A DNA stretch of 39,660 nt, taken from assembly GCA_017960525.1 (NCBI GenBank), contig JAGCZA010000031.1, forward strand, positions 1-39,660, read 5' to 3'. Position 1 is the stretch's first letter, and each line of letters opens with the position of its first letter. The notes under the pieces were generated by a model that ran no database searches, was not told the origin of the DNA, and saw only the letters and a program-made list of their open reading frames with translations. The translations under genes were made by a program, and so were the position numbers. Shown here one piece after another: positions 23,417-33,097 of this stretch. The stretch comes from Prevotella sp. (lineage in GTDB: Bacteria > Bacteroidota > Bacteroidia > Bacteroidales > Bacteroidaceae).

Positions 23417-26277
23417 TAGTGTGTCTCTATTTGGAAAAAGTCTTTTATCTTTTGCTGTAGCCTCACTACCTCTTGGGCTTCCACTTTGGTCTTGCCCTCG
23501 ATGTAGTGGAATTGGAACCTGTCGGCGTTTTTCTTCAGGAACCAGTTCTCCACGAACTCCTTCTGCTCGCGGAAATCGTTGGCATACACTTGCCCTTTGG
23601 TCTCAAGTATCAACAGCTGCTCAATCTGGTTTTCTGCATTTCGTCTCAGGATGAGGAAGTCGGGCGTATATTTCCTGACGTGCACCCAGTCCTTGCCGTC
23701 GGGCTTGTAGCATTGTATGGAGAATTGTGTCAGGTTTGGCTCTCCGTTGTAGTAGACTTCCACATCGTATTCCTTGATGATGCCGAGCAACAGTTCTACA
23801 AAGTAGTTACGCTCCAATCTGCTGCCGAAGCGATAGGGGATGGTGTGATAGGTCTTCAGGTTGACATTGTCCCTTGGGGCGATGTATGAGTTCGGATCGT
23901 CCTTTAGTGTTTTTATGACCGTCTCGTTTCCCTTCAGCAGGTCGATGGCCGCCTTTATGTCGTCTTTCAGCACCTTGTCTGGATGCTGATCGTCTTCAAG
24001 AATCTTTTTGACGGTGGCCTGGTTGGGATAGAAAAGGCTGTCGTCGATGACCGTCTGCTCTTTCTGCAGGCGCTCAACGATGAGTATTTCGGCTTGCTCC
24101 TTCACGTCGTAGTAGTCTACCTTTGTGGCTCGGATGTCTCTGAAAGCCTTTCTCACGTTTGCCCTTACCTCGTTTTGGTAGTAGTTGCGGCTCAGATGGC
24201 GTGTGCCCTCTTTCTCATAGCTTATTTGTCCGAAGATGTGTCGCAGGGCTTCTCCGTGTTCCATCAGCCTTTCGTAGGCAATGGTCTGGAAACTCTCCTT
24301 CGCAATGAGGTGCACCCAGGCTTGGAAGGTTATCGGGATTTCGTCGACGCGGCTGCTGAGTGTTGTCTCTGTACTGTCAAGGTAGGTGCCCAGCATCTCC
24401 TTCTTGATGATGTTCACCTCGTCCACTTTGGGCAGGTCGATGTGCCAGAGCGACTCACCGGGATTGGCCGGTTTCACGGTGTCAATCTTTCTCTCCATGC
24501 GCAGCTGCCAGTACTCTATTGGTGGCAGATTCACCACCGACATTCGGCTGAAGCGTTCTATGCGGATGCGTTTGTCGGTCTTATGGTTGATTTCTTCTAT
24601 CGAGGTGTTCTGTGTCCTGCTGAGTTCGTTATCCAGTATGGTGGCGTTCTCCTTGTTCAGCCAAATCATGGCTGTTTCGTGCACGCCCCGGTCCACTTGG
24701 CGCAGGCAGCGGCAGCTGGTCTGCAGGATGTTGACATTGCTGCTCAGTCCGTTTTGGGGCAGGATGACACCCGTCAGGCTGCGACAGTCCCAGCCCTCTT
24801 TTCCTATCTGCACCAGCAAGACTATTCTGTATGGCGACAGCGGGTTGTCCAGGCTCTCGAAGGCCGTCTTGTTCTTCTTGGGCAGGCGGTATTCCTTGGT
24901 GTCGCCATAGTATTTCAGCACACACTCTGCCACATTCAACCCGTATTCAGCCACGATGCCAGCCACCAAGGGCAGCACCTCTTTCTCCAGTGTGTCTATC
25001 CGCCCGCAGTAGATGGCCAGTTTGGCCAGTGCGCCGTTCTCGTACTTCTTGTCGGCATATTCGTCGAGAAAGGCCCTGACACCTCGGTCAATGATGACGT
25101 TGCGGTCGGCATCCAATTGATGAATGATTGGCTTTTTTAGGAAATTGTCTATACCGTCAATGAGTGGGTAATGGCACACCACATTGGCCATATCCTTCGA
25201 CTTCAGGCAGCAGTCTCTGCCCAGCTCCACCTCGCTTGCAGTCTTCAGGTAAGGCGTTCCGGAGAAGCCTGTCACGCCCACAATGTTTCCGCCCCTCGTC
25301 CATTCGTTCACCACGTGACGCAGTTTGTTGTCTTCCTTCACCGTGTGGTGTACCTCGTCTATGAAGAGGCTCAACTGGGGTATTTGCCCAATGATGTGGC
25401 GCAGCTCGTTAGCTATGCAGATGCGCTGCCACTCCTCACGGCTGTATAGCGAGCGGTCTTTGGCTTTGTCGGCGTGGTGCAGTATGACTTTCTCGGCATT
25501 GACTATAGCCACCAGTCCGCGCAATTGCTGCAAGGGCTGATAGCTGCTGATGGTCTGGGCATTGGGGTCTCTCACCAGATTGCTTTTCTTCTCGGTGCGT
25601 GGCTCGTCCAGTATCTCAAACTTCAGTTCCGCCTTCAGTTGTGAGGCTGCCGGTTCGGGTATCACCCATGAGGGGTCAAACCGCTTGATGCTTTTCAGGC
25701 TTGGCAGGATGGATGATTTCAGTCCCGACGGCACCAGCACCATGAAGTTGCGGGCGAATGCCTTGTTGTGCTCCTCGGCCTTGGAGAAATAGAGGTCCAA
25801 ATAGATGAAGGCGGCCATTAGGAAGGTTTTGCCTGCTCCCATTGGCAGACTGTAGACGCTGCTGGAATAGTCGGTCTCATAGAACACCTTGTAGAGCATT
25901 TTCCCGAAGTCAATGTCGTCGATGTGCGCCTTGATGTACTGCTCCGCCTTTGGCGACAGCTGGCGACCGTTCCTGTCCGCTTGCTTGGTGTATTCCAGAA
26001 GGGCAATGGCCGCAGGCTTGCCTCTGAGGGCTTCCCACGTGCGGCGCTCCAGCTGCTCGCTGTCAATGTCAAGGCTGCTCAGTCGGCCTGCGGCAAACAG
26101 TTCCCACAACGGCTTGTTCTGGCAGACAATCTTCAGATAGAGGTAGGTCTTGATGGCCTGTATCTGCGCATCGCGCATCATGCCTTTCTGCTCAATATAG
26201 GCAAGCAGTCCCCGGACGGTGCACCCGTCCGAGGCCAGCCATTCGTCTCTTTTCTTCTCTATTAGTCTGTAGAACAT
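23416..26277 (-). CDS. Type III restriction-modification system helicase/endonuclease subunit (Res)
   Basis: A 953-residue superfamily 2 helicase with a C-terminal nuclease. Walker A is SLPMGAGKTFL (143-153), followed by the DEAD-type motif DEVH (307-310) and a TGFSGTP motif III-like segment. GKEGWDCRS (492-500) and the arginine-finger region QTSCRCLRQVDR (519-530) come next. The C-terminal PD-(D/E)XK site is formed by TPDFLIL (Pro872, Asp873) and LILETKG (Glu892, Lys894). With Mod, the complex would cut between head-to-head unmethylated sites. All motifs are intact. It starts 34 bases after the DUF4954 stop codon with no clear promoter in the gap, so expression may depend on readthrough. Confidence 0.9.
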   Translation of the reverse strand: MFYRLIEKKRDEWLASDGCTVRGLLAYIEQKGMMRDAQIQAIKTYLYLKIVCQNKPLWELFAAGRLSSLDIDSEQLERRTWEALRGKPAAIALLEYTKQADRNGRQLSPKAEQYIKAHIDDIDFGKMLYKVFYETDYSSSVYSLPMGAGKTFLMAAFIYLDLYFSKAEEHNKAFARNFMVLVPSGLKSSILPSLKSIKRFDPSWVIPEPAASQLKAELKFEILDEPRTEKKSNLVRDPNAQTISSYQPLQQLRGLVAIVNAEKVILHHADKAKDRSLYSREEWQRICIANELRHIIGQIPQLSLFIDEVHHTVKEDNKLRHVVNEWTRGGNIVGVTGFSGTPYLKTASEVELGRDCCLKSKDMANVVCHYPLIDGIDNFLKKPIIHQLDADRNVIIDRGVRAFLDEYADKKYENGALAKLAIYCGRIDTLEKEVLPLVAGIVAEYGLNVAECVLKYYGDTKEYRLPKKNKTAFESLDNPLSPYRIVLLVQIGKEGWDCRSLTGVILPQNGLSSNVNILQTSCRCLRQVDRGVHETAMIWLNKENATILDNELSRTQNTSIEEINHKTDKRIRIERFSRMSVVNLPPIEYWQLRMERKIDTVKPANPGESLWHIDLPKVDEVNIIKKEMLGTYLDSTETTLSSRVDEIPITFQAWVHLIAKESFQTIAYERLMEHGEALRHIFGQISYEKEGTRHLSRNYYQNEVRANVRKAFRDIRATKVDYYDVKEQAEILIVERLQKEQTVIDDSLFYPNQATVKKILEDDQHPDKVLKDDIKAAIDLLKGNETVIKTLKDDPNSYIAPRDNVNLKTYHTIPYRFGSRLERNYFVELLLGIIKEYDVEVYYNGEPNLTQFSIQCYKPDGKDWVHVRKYTPDFLILRRNAENQIEQLLILETKGQVYANDFREQKEFVENWFLKKNADRFQFHYIEGKTKVEAQEVVRLQQKIKDFFQIETH

Positions 26278-26311
26278 TCCTTGGGTCGTCTTTCTGTAGA
26301 CGTCTGTGTCT

Positions 26312-28165
26312 TTAGTTCTCGTAGTCTATCTCGTGGTCGAGTTTGGAGAGGAAGTCCTCGTAGACCTCCTGCTCTACGTCGCCCATCTGGTACTCCTTCT
26401 CGGCATCCTTGCGTATTTCGGCAATCCAGGCGCGGCGGGCGCGGATGTAGTCTTCGCGGATGCGGTCGCAGGCGGCCTCGTCAATCTCCGTCAGGTGGTA
26501 GTAGTCCAGTATGAGCTGGTAGCTCCAGGCCCAGCGGTAGTCGCTGTAGTGGTTGTTGATGTCCTCAAAGCGGTCGAGCAGTTGCTGGATGTTCTCTATG
26601 GAGCCGTTCTTGATGTCGTCGAGCAGCCGCAGCTCTTCGCTTTCGGGCAGCAGCAGTCCGCTCAGGTCACTCCATGCCCCCTTGCCCACGGTTGAGGTGG
26701 GTTTGCCGAAGAAGCCCTCCTTGACGGCGCGTTTCAGCACGGCACCCATGTAGATGCGCAGGGCGATGTCGTAGTATTTCAGGCCTTTCTTGAGCGACGA
26801 GGCGTTGATGACATATTCGTGGAAGTTGTAGGTCGTCACGTTGTCGCCGCTGGCCGAGCGCAGTGCCTTCAGTATTTGTATGCCCTGCAGTATTTCGCCC
26901 ACGGTGAAGGGTGAGAGCCAGTCGAAGTTGATGATGGACTTCTTTGACTGGCGTGAGCGCTTGTCGCGCTTGGGCCATTTCTTGATGTCGCGGTAGAGTC
27001 CCACGGTGGTGATGTTGCGGCCGGGCACGAGGTACATCGTTTCGCCGTAGGCAATGAGGTATGAGAAGGGCAGGTTGCGCGTGTTGGGGTGGTGCATCAG
27101 CTTGCCGAAGCAGACGCTGAAGGCGCCGATGGTGGCGGGCATGAGCACGTAGGAGCCGGAGGCCGTCTTGGTGCCGCGCTCCAGGGTGCCGTAGTGCATG
27201 GGTCCCATCTTGTAGGCGTGGTTTGAGAAGTTGGTGTTCGAGCCGGCGTTGTAGAACGAGAACTGTCCGCCGATGAGCAGGCTCGACTTGTGGTGGCTGG
27301 CGGAGAAGGGGCCGCAGAAGGCGGCGCAGGCCTCGCCGTTGGCCATGAACGAGTTGGCGAAGAAGAGTGAGGCCTCGGCCGTGAAGCCGTTGGTCACCTG
27401 GCAGGCCTCGCCCACGAAGCAGTCCTGCATCTTCACGGAGTTGTTGATGCTGCAACCGTCGCAGATGATGCTGTTCTCGCAGATGACGCCCGTGCCGATG
27501 AACACACTGGCGTCCTCGCTGCTCAGGATGGTGCACTCGTTCAGGCGGGCGCAGCCGTCAATCTCGCAGTCACCCTTGATGACGGTGTTGGTGATGTCCT
27601 TGGTGTTGATGATTTTCACGCGGTTACCGATGATGCCTCGTTCCGGCGTTGAGATGCGCACCTCGTCGTCGATGAGTTGGTGCAGGCGTTTGGTCAGTTC
27701 CTTGTCGCGGTTGTACTTCACCATAAAGGCGGCCAGTTGCGAGTTCAACTCACGGAAGAGTGTCACGTTGCCGTCGCCCATCTCGTTGAGCACGGAGATG
27801 GTCGAACCGGCGCCGTAGTTGGCGCCCTCGGTGGTCTCCAGGGTCGAGATGTTCGAGATGTAGCAGTCGTCGCCGATGGTGTAGTTGTTGATGAAGTTGC
27901 CCACTTTCTCTATCAGGCAGTCGTTGCCCACAGAGACGTTGCGCAGCGTGGCGTCGTTGATGCCGGAGTGCTTGAAGAAGCCCTTGGCCACCTCAATCTT
28001 CTTCTCGAAACGGCCCAGGCGGATGTCGCCGTAGAACATCACGCGATGGAAGTTATAAGGGCGGAACTCAGGGTCGACCAATACTCTCGACCAGTCCTCG
28101 GCCCAGCATACGTTGTTTTCCAATACTTGGATTTCCTCTTGTGTCAGTTGTCTGTAGTCTCTCAT
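26312..28165 (-). CDS. DUF4954 family protein (left-handed beta-helix acyltransferase-like)
   Basis: A 617-residue Bacteroidetes-typical protein. From about residue 70 to 330 it shows hexapeptide-like repeats (GNDCLIEKVGNF, GDDCYISNISTL, GTGVICENSIICDGCSINNS) that predict a left-handed beta helix, the fold of sugar-nucleotide acyltransferases. The remaining C-terminal half is helical and charged. It is annotated as DUF4954 in related genomes; the reaction is unknown to me. The fold and the nearby waaA gene make a role in cell-surface sugar or lipid A chemistry possible, but nothing in the sequence proves this. Its own promoter lies at 28250-28218, and the res/mod genes follow on the same strand. 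Confidence 0.85.
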   Translation of the reverse strand: MRDYRQLTQEEIQVLENNVCWAEDWSRVLVDPEFRPYNFHRVMFYGDIRLGRFEKKIEVAKGFFKHSGINDATLRNVSVGNDCLIEKVGNFINNYTIGDDCYISNISTLETTEGANYGAGSTISVLNEMGDGNVTLFRELNSQLAAFMVKYNRDKELTKRLHQLIDDEVRISTPERGIIGNRVKIINTKDITNTVIKGDCEIDGCARLNECTILSSEDASVFIGTGVICENSIICDGCSINNSVKMQDCFVGEACQVTNGFTAEASLFFANSFMANGEACAAFCGPFSASHHKSSLLIGGQFSFYNAGSNTNFSNHAYKMGPMHYGTLERGTKTASGSYVLMPATIGAFSVCFGKLMHHPNTRNLPFSYLIAYGETMYLVPGRNITTVGLYRDIKKWPKRDKRSRQSKKSIINFDWLSPFTVGEILQGIQILKALRSASGDNVTTYNFHEYVINASSLKKGLKYYDIALRIYMGAVLKRAVKEGFFGKPTSTVGKGAWSDLSGLLLPESEELRLLDDIKNGSIENIQQLLDRFEDINNHYSDYRWAWSYQLILDYYHLTEIDEAACDRIREDYIRARRAWIAEIRKDAEKEYQMGDVEQEVYEDFLSKLDHEIDYEN

Positions 28166-28217
28166 AAATTTTCTTTTTTTTAGTGTGTTTAGTGTTGTTT
28201 ATTATTGGGTTCGTGTG

Positions 28218-28250
28218 CAAAGTTACGAAAAAAAAGTTGTAAAGAGCAAA
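28218..28250 (-). promoter_or_regulatory. Promoter of DUF4954 gene
   Basis: The minus strand has TTTG (28250-28247), 21 bases, then TAACTTTG (28225-28218). The ATG at 28165 lies about 50 bases downstream. This is the last clear promoter before the long run of genes reaching 16832. Confidence 0.65.
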
Positions 28251-28312
28251 GGATTTTGGAAGATTAACGCAAAGGTGACTATCTTCCAAGTATGAGCTGT
28301 CACAGGTTCAAA

Positions 28313-29584
28313 TCAGCTTTCCAACGGCTGATCTGAGTCTGTGGCGTCAGAGAGGATTTTGCGGGTGGCACCTGCCTTGCTCTCCACGTAGGCGGCAGCG
28401 TTGCGACCGGCTTCTGAGCGGGTTTCGGGCGAAGTCTCGAAGCGTTGCATCAGTTGCTCAAAGTCTTCGTAGTTGCTTATCTCGAATCCTCCGCCGTTGC
28501 GCTTCAGTTCCTGTGCCTCCTGGAACTTTTCGTTGTTCGGGCCGAAGATGACGGGTGCCCCCCAGACGGCTGCCTCAAGGGTGTTGTGGATGCCTACGCC
28601 GAAACCGCCTCCCACATAGCACACATCGGCATAGCGATAGATGCTGGAGAGAAGTCCAAAGCAGTCGATGATGAGATATTGAAGATTGGAAACCGGAGAC
28701 TGAAGGTTTTTCTCCAGTTCCGTATATCGGACTCCTTTCATCCCCTCCAGCATCTTCTCTATCTGTTGCAGATGGTCTTCGCCGATGACGTGGGGGGCAA
28801 TGATGAGTTTCCATTCCGGATGCTGGCGGAAATAGCGGATGAAGATTTCCTCGTCGGGTGGCCAGGAGGAACCGGCGACGAAGACCTTGACGTCACTTTC
28901 TGCCGAAGAAGCCCCAGGAAGGAAATGCTCGACGACGGGCAACTGCTTGGCCTGCTCCTTGATTTGCAGGACACGGTCGAAGCGGGTGTCGCCCGTGATG
29001 GTGACGTTGGTCAGCCCTATAGAGGCCAGCAACTGGCGGCTCTTCTCGTTCTGGACGTAGAAGTGGGTGAAGCATTTCAGCACCCGACCGTATTGCCGCC
29101 CGTACCAACGGAAGAACACCTGGCCCTCGCGGAAGATGCTGCTCACGCTATAGACGGGCACCTGGCGATGCTTCAAGATGTGAAGATAGTTGTACCAGAA
29201 CTCGTACTTGATGAAGAAGGCCACTTCCGGGCGTACCAGCCTCAGGAACCGACGGGCGTTGGTGGGTGTGTCGAGGGGCAGGTAGCAGATGATGTCAGCC
29301 CCCTCGTAGTTCTTGCGCACCTCGTAGCCTGAAGGCGAGAAGAACGTGAGCAGAATCTTCACTTCCGGGTGGTCGCGGCGCAACTGCTCCATCAATGGCC
29401 TGCCCTGCTCGAACTCTCCGAGCGAGGCGGCATGGAACCACACGTAGCGGGCATCCGGCTCCACCTTTTCGCGCAATACGCGGAAGGCGTCGCGCTCGCC
29501 ACGCCACATCTTCCTCACTTTCTCGTTGAAGCGGCTGTAAACGGCCACGCCAAGGAGGTACAAGTATATGATAAGGTTATACAT
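28313..29584 (-). CDS. waaA: 3-deoxy-D-manno-octulosonic acid (Kdo) transferase
   Basis: This inner-membrane glycosyltransferase adds Kdo from CMP-Kdo to lipid A precursor, a core step in lipopolysaccharide assembly. The 423-residue protein has an N-terminal membrane anchor (about 3-16). GEFEQGRP includes the conserved catalytic glutamate region, and LLTFFSPSGYE follows. The C-terminal nucleotide-binding domain has CYVGGGFGVGIHNTLEAAVWGAPVIFGP-type residues, which is typical of the GT30 family. It begins on the last base of the gltX stop codon (TGATG), so the two are translationally linked. Whether one or two Kdo residues are transferred cannot be decided from sequence. Confidence 0.93.
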   Translation of the reverse strand: MYNLIIYLYLLGVAVYSRFNEKVRKMWRGERDAFRVLREKVEPDARYVWFHAASLGEFEQGRPLMEQLRRDHPEVKILLTFFSPSGYEVRKNYEGADIICYLPLDTPTNARRFLRLVRPEVAFFIKYEFWYNYLHILKHRQVPVYSVSSIFREGQVFFRWYGRQYGRVLKCFTHFYVQNEKSRQLLASIGLTNVTITGDTRFDRVLQIKEQAKQLPVVEHFLPGASSAESDVKVFVAGSSWPPDEEIFIRYFRQHPEWKLIIAPHVIGEDHLQQIEKMLEGMKGVRYTELEKNLQSPVSNLQYLIIDCFGLLSSIYRYADVCYVGGGFGVGIHNTLEAAVWGAPVIFGPNNEKFQEAQELKRNGGGFEISNYEDFEQLMQRFETSPETRSEAGRNAAAYVESKAGATRKILSDATDSDQPLES

Positions 29585-31101
29585 CAGCCTAATGTTTCTA
29601 TTGCTCTCCTTGTACGCTTCAGGGTCTCGTCCTTGCCGAGGAAAGATGAGATGTCGAACATGCCGGGGCCTTTGCCTTCGCCTACGAGGGCCAGACGCCA
29701 GGCGTTCATGATGTTGCCCAGTTTGTACTCCTTCTGCTCAATCCACTCGTGGACGATGTGCTCCTGGTTCTCCAACGAGAAGTCGTCGATGCCCTCCAGG
29801 ACGGCGCACAATTCGGTCAGTTGCTGGGCCGAATCCTCCTTCCAACGCTTCTTGACCGTCTTCTCGTCGTAGGCCGTAGGAGCCTCGAAGAAGAAGGAGC
29901 AAAGGGGCCATAGTTCCTTGACAAACGAGACGCGGTCTTTCATCATGGTCACCACCTGGGTGATGCGCTCCAACGGCTCGGTCACGCCTTGCGCACGACA
30001 CTCAGGCTCCCAAAGGGCGGCAATCTCCTCGGCACTCTTGCGAAGGATATACTCGTGGTTGAACCAGATGCCCTTCTCGTAGGCGAACTTTGCCCCTGCC
30101 TTTGAACACTTCGTGATGTCGAAGAGGGGCACCAACTCGTCAAGGAGATACATTTCGCGCTCTCCGCCCGGGTTCCAGCCCAGAAGGGCCAGGAAATTGA
30201 CGACGGCCTCGGGGAAGTAGCCCTGCTCACGATAGCCCGTGGCGGTGACGTTGCCCTCGGCGTCCTTCCAGTCGAGCGGGAACACGGGGAAGCCCAGACG
30301 GTCGCCGTCGCGCTTGCTCAGTTTGCCCTTGCCGTCAGGCTTGAGCAACAGGGGCAGATGGGCGAAGCGGGGCATGGTGTCCTGCCAGCCGAAAGCCTGA
30401 TAGAGCAGCACGTGGAGGGGGGCGCTTGGGAGCCACTCCTCACCACGAATGACGTGGGTAATCTCCATCAGGTGGTCGTCCACGATGTTGGCCAAATGGT
30501 AGGTGGGCAACTGGTCGGCACTCTTGAAGAGCACCTTGTCGTCGAGCGTGTCGCTCTTCACGTGCACCTCGCCACGGATCATATCATCGACCAGCACCTC
30601 CTGTCCGGCATCAATCTTGAAGCGCACCACATACTGATGGCCCTCGCCTATGAGCCGCTCCACCTCTTCGGCAGGCAACGTGAGCGAGTTGCGCATCATC
30701 GTGCGCGTGCTGTTGTCGTACTGGAAGTTCTGAATCTCCTGCCGCTTGGCCTCCAACTCCTCAGGGGTGTCGAAGGCAATGTATGCCTTGCCGGCATCAA
30801 GCAGTTGCTGGACGTATTTCTTGTAGATGTCGCGGCGCTCGCTCTGGCGGTAGGGGCCATAGTTCCCTCCAAACGAGACGCCCTCGTCGAACTGTATGCC
30901 CAGCCAACGGAAAGCCTCCAGGATGTAGGCCTCGGCTCCTGGCACAAAGCGCGAAGAGTCGGTATCCTCAATGCGGAACACCAGGTCGCCACCATGCTGA
31001 CGAGCAAAGAGATAATTGTACAAGGCGGTACGTACACCACCAATATGAAGAGGGCCCGTGGGGCTGGGTGCAAAACGCACCCTCACTTTTCTGTCTGTCA
31101 T
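29584..31101 (-). CDS. gltX: Glutamate--tRNA ligase
   Basis: This class I aminoacyl-tRNA synthetase charges tRNA-Glu. The 505-residue protein starts [20 protein letters not shown], with the HIGH-type signature PLHIGG (17-22) and the KMSKS-type motif in [10 protein letters not shown]. Length is normal. The open frame reaches 31131, but its extra ten residues start inside the promoter element at 31136-31129, so the ATG at 31101 is chosen. Only a zinc-free or non-canonical zinc region is visible between the two signatures, which is common in bacterial GluRS. Whether it also charges tRNA-Gln cannot be told here. It shares a divergent promoter region with psd. Confidence 0.95.
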   Translation of the reverse strand: MTDRKVRVRFAPSPTGPLHIGGVRTALYNYLFARQHGGDLVFRIEDTDSSRFVPGAEAYILEAFRWLGIQFDEGVSFGGNYGPYRQSERRDIYKKYVQQLLDAGKAYIAFDTPEELEAKRQEIQNFQYDNSTRTMMRNSLTLPAEEVERLIGEGHQYVVRFKIDAGQEVLVDDMIRGEVHVKSDTLDDKVLFKSADQLPTYHLANIVDDHLMEITHVIRGEEWLPSAPLHVLLYQAFGWQDTMPRFAHLPLLLKPDGKGKLSKRDGDRLGFPVFPLDWKDAEGNVTATGYREQGYFPEAVVNFLALLGWNPGGEREMYLLDELVPLFDITKCSKAGAKFAYEKGIWFNHEYILRKSAEEIAALWEPECRAQGVTEPLERITQVVTMMKDRVSFVKELWPLCSFFFEAPTAYDEKTVKKRWKEDSAQQLTELCAVLEGIDDFSLENQEHIVHEWIEQKEYKLGNIMNAWRLALVGEGKGPGMFDISSFLGKDETLKRTRRAIETLG

Positions 31102-31128
31102 CTGTCTGTTTTTTTCTAGTTTTGCCTG

Positions 31129-31160
31129 CAAAGGTACGTAAAAATAGCCATATCGCCAAA
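31129..31160 (-). promoter_or_regulatory. Promoter of gltX-waaA
   Basis: The minus strand has TTTG (31160-31157), 20 bases, then TACCTTTG (31136-31129), about 28 bases before the ATG at 31101. This places the ORF's upstream Met codon at 31131 before the transcription start. Confidence 0.75.
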
Positions 31161-31208
31161 CAATCGGGCCGAATGTTGTAGTAAATCGGTGAAAATATTA
31201 ACAAAATG

Positions 31209-31239
31209 TTTGGTATTTTCCAAAAAAGCAGTAACTTTG
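31209..31239 (+). promoter_or_regulatory. Promoter of psd-pssA-cls run
   Basis: TTTG (31209-31212), 19 bases, TAACTTTG (31232-31239), ending about 40 bases before the psd start. The gltX and psd promoters are divergent and separated by about 50 bases. Confidence 0.75.
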
Positions 31240-31278
31240 CACACGAATTTGCGTCAAGCAGATTGGACAAACTAAACC

Positions 31279-31968
31279 ATGGGAGAAAGAATTCGTAAAC
31301 TGAAGAAAATAAGAATACATCGCGAAGGAACAGACGAACTGCTCTACGGATTGTTTTTTATCATCGCCATCGGCGTGGTGCTCTGGCGTTCTTTCGACAC
31401 ACCTATTCCCTTTGCCTTATTCACAATTGTCCTCGGCGCCATCTGGCTGCTGATGCTCAATTTCTATCGCTGCCCCATACGCTATTTCAACGGCGATACG
31501 GAAAAGGTGGTGGTGGCCCCAGCCGACGGCAAAATAGTGGTCATCGAGGAGACCGAGGAAAATGTCTACTTCAAAGACCGCCGTCTGCTCATCAGCATCT
31601 TTATGAGTCCGCTCAACGTCCACGCCAACTGGTTCCCGGTTGACGGCCAGGTGAAGTTCGTCAACCACTCCGACGGCAACTACCACAAGGCGTGGCTGCC
31701 AAAGGCCAGCGAGGAGAACGAGCATGCCGACATTATGATTGAGACCCCCGACGGCCAGGAAGTGCTCGTGCGACAAATTGCCGGAGCGATGGCCAGGCGC
31801 ATCGTCACCTACGCCAAGGCTCAGGAAGACTGCTACATCGACGAGCACCTGGGCTTCATCAAGTTAGGGTCGCGTGTGGATGTCTATCTCCCCTTAGGTT
31901 CTGAGGTGAAAGTGAAGATGGGTCAGAGCACTACGGGCGACCAGACGGTCATCGCCCGCCTGGCATAA
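31279..31968 (+). CDS. psd: Phosphatidylserine decarboxylase proenzyme-type protein
   Basis: This enzyme decarboxylates phosphatidylserine to phosphatidylethanolamine. It belongs to the short, archaeal/Bacteroidetes-type family (229 residues), which has N-terminal membrane segments (about 24-41 and 43-62) and then the catalytic domain. Key signatures are [20 protein letters not shown] and the self-cleavage site KLGSRVD, where Ser198 should become the pyruvoyl group. The conserved DGK/H residues of the charge relay are present. It is directly followed by pssA, which makes its substrate. No second copy is seen. Confidence 0.93.
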   Translation: MGERIRKLKKIRIHREGTDELLYGLFFIIAIGVVLWRSFDTPIPFALFTIVLGAIWLLMLNFYRCPIRYFNGDTEKVVVAPADGKIVVIEETEENVYFKDRRLLISIFMSPLNVHANWFPVDGQVKFVNHSDGNYHKAWLPKASEENEHADIMIETPDGQEVLVRQIAGAMARRIVTYAKAQEDCYIDEHLGFIKLGSRVDVYLPLGSEVKVKMGQSTTGDQTVIARLA

Positions 31969-32003
31969 AGCGGCCCACGAAAACGAACTAAAACCTAAGA
32001 AAA

Positions 32004-32687
32004 TTGAAGAAGCACATCCCCAATACCATCACGTGTTGCAACCTCATTTCGGGGTGCATCGCCACTTACTTCGCATTTCAGGGAAACTATGCTGAAGCCC
32101 TGCTCTTCCTCGTCATAGGGGCTGTTTTCGACTTCTTCGACGGTATGACGGCCCGCCTGCTCCACGTCAGTTCGCCCATTGGCAAGGAACTCGACTCGCT
32201 GGCCGATTGCATCACCTTCGGCTTTGCCCCGTCTGCCGTGGTGTTCAGTTTCCTTTGCTCTTTCCACATCCACCAGCCTTGGGTGCCCTTCCTGTCATTC
32301 GTGATGGCGGCATTCTCGGCCCTCAGACTGGCCAAGTTCAATCTTGACGAGCGCCAGGCCTTGGGATTCATCGGGCTTCCCACGCCGGCCAATGCCCTGT
32401 TCTGGGCGGCACTCATTACCGGCATCGGCCAGAATCCTGACGCCTTGCCCCCCTACTTTATATATATAATTGTAGGTCTGCTGGCCGTCAGTTGCTATCT
32501 GTTGGTGAGCGAGATACCTATGTTTGCCCTGAAATTCAAGACCTGGGGCTGGCAAGGCAACGAGGTGAAATACATCTTTGTGGCCAGTTGCCTGCCCATC
32601 CTACTATTGCTTGGCATCAACGGCTTGTCGGCCATCATCGCGTGGTATGTACTGCTTTCGGTGGCCACACAACGGAAACCACAATAA
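32004..32687 (+). CDS. pssA: CDP-diacylglycerol--serine O-phosphatidyltransferase
   Basis: This integral membrane enzyme makes phosphatidylserine from CDP-diacylglycerol and serine, feeding psd. The 227-residue protein has the CDP-alcohol phosphatidyltransferase motif, spread over residues 46-68: Asp46-Gly47, Ala50-Arg51, Gly60, Asp64 and Asp68. Six to eight hydrophobic segments are visible. The start codon is TTG at 32004: KKHIPNTITCCNL is the conserved N-terminus and no ATG lies close by upstream or in the first 40 codons. TTG is an uncommon start and may lower expression. It lies 35 bases downstream of psd. Confidence 0.92.
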   Translation: MKKHIPNTITCCNLISGCIATYFAFQGNYAEALLFLVIGAVFDFFDGMTARLLHVSSPIGKELDSLADCITFGFAPSAVVFSFLCSFHIHQPWVPFLSFVMAAFSALRLAKFNLDERQALGFIGLPTPANALFWAALITGIGQNPDALPPYFIYIIVGLLAVSCYLLVSEIPMFALKFKTWGWQGNEVKYIFVASCLPILLLLGINGLSAIIAWYVLLSVATQRKPQ

Positions 32688-32705
32688 CCCCAAAACCGTA
32701 GGCCT

Positions 32706-33083
32706 ATGGATCTTTTCCTTGTTCTTTTCTTTGCACTACTGGTTTTCGTCACCATCGGTTTGTTGGTGGTATTCTATTATGTTCGCAAGGGCATCCGCTA
32801 CTTCAGACGAATGAGCAACGGCGATATGACCGAAGAGGAATTTGAGCAACTGGCTAACAGGCACTACAGGGGGAATTCCGATGACAGCAGAGCCTTCGAC
32901 AACGACTACTTCAAGGGCCACGCATGGCAACGTGATAGCGGACGGCAACAACGGCCATCACAACAAGCCCGCACCACACGAACCGCCGACGGGGTGACCA
33001 TCGTGGACCGTCGCACCGCCGACGACATCAGCAAAAAGATTTTCTCAAAAGACGAAGGCGAATACGTAGACTTTACAGAATGA
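32706..33083 (+). CDS. DUF4834 family small membrane protein
   Basis: A 125-residue protein with one N-terminal membrane span (about 3-25), followed by a basic, polar tail (KGIRYFRR). The conserved C-terminal region (KKIFSKDEGEYVDFTE) is typical of DUF4834 proteins, which are restricted to Bacteroidetes. No catalytic residues are visible, and the function is unknown. The gene sits between pssA and queE and overlaps the queE ORF by four bases if the longer start is used. Confidence 0.8.
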   Translation: MDLFLVLFFALLVFVTIGLLVVFYYVRKGIRYFRRMSNGDMTEEEFEQLANRHYRGNSDDSRAFDNDYFKGHAWQRDSGRQQRPSQQARTTRTADGVTIVDRRTADDISKKIFSKDEGEYVDFTE

Positions 33084-33085
33084 AC

Positions 33086-33090
33086 GGAGG
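33086..33090 (+). promoter_or_regulatory. Shine-Dalgarno-like GGAGG deciding the queE start
   Basis: GGAGG ends seven bases before the ATG at 33098. Because strong Shine-Dalgarno sequences are uncommon in this window, it supports 33098 rather than the upstream ATG at 33080 as the start. Confidence 0.55.
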
Positions 33091-33097
33091 GCCAGCT

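Noticed and set aside
23983-25140. Plus-strand ORF opposite the type III res gene (385 codons)
   Set aside because: It is a shadow of the helicase gene; composition is Val/Leu/His-rich with no motif.
31102-31131. Earlier start for gltX
   Set aside because: The ATG at 31131-31129 lies inside the promoter element itself, before the expected transcription start.
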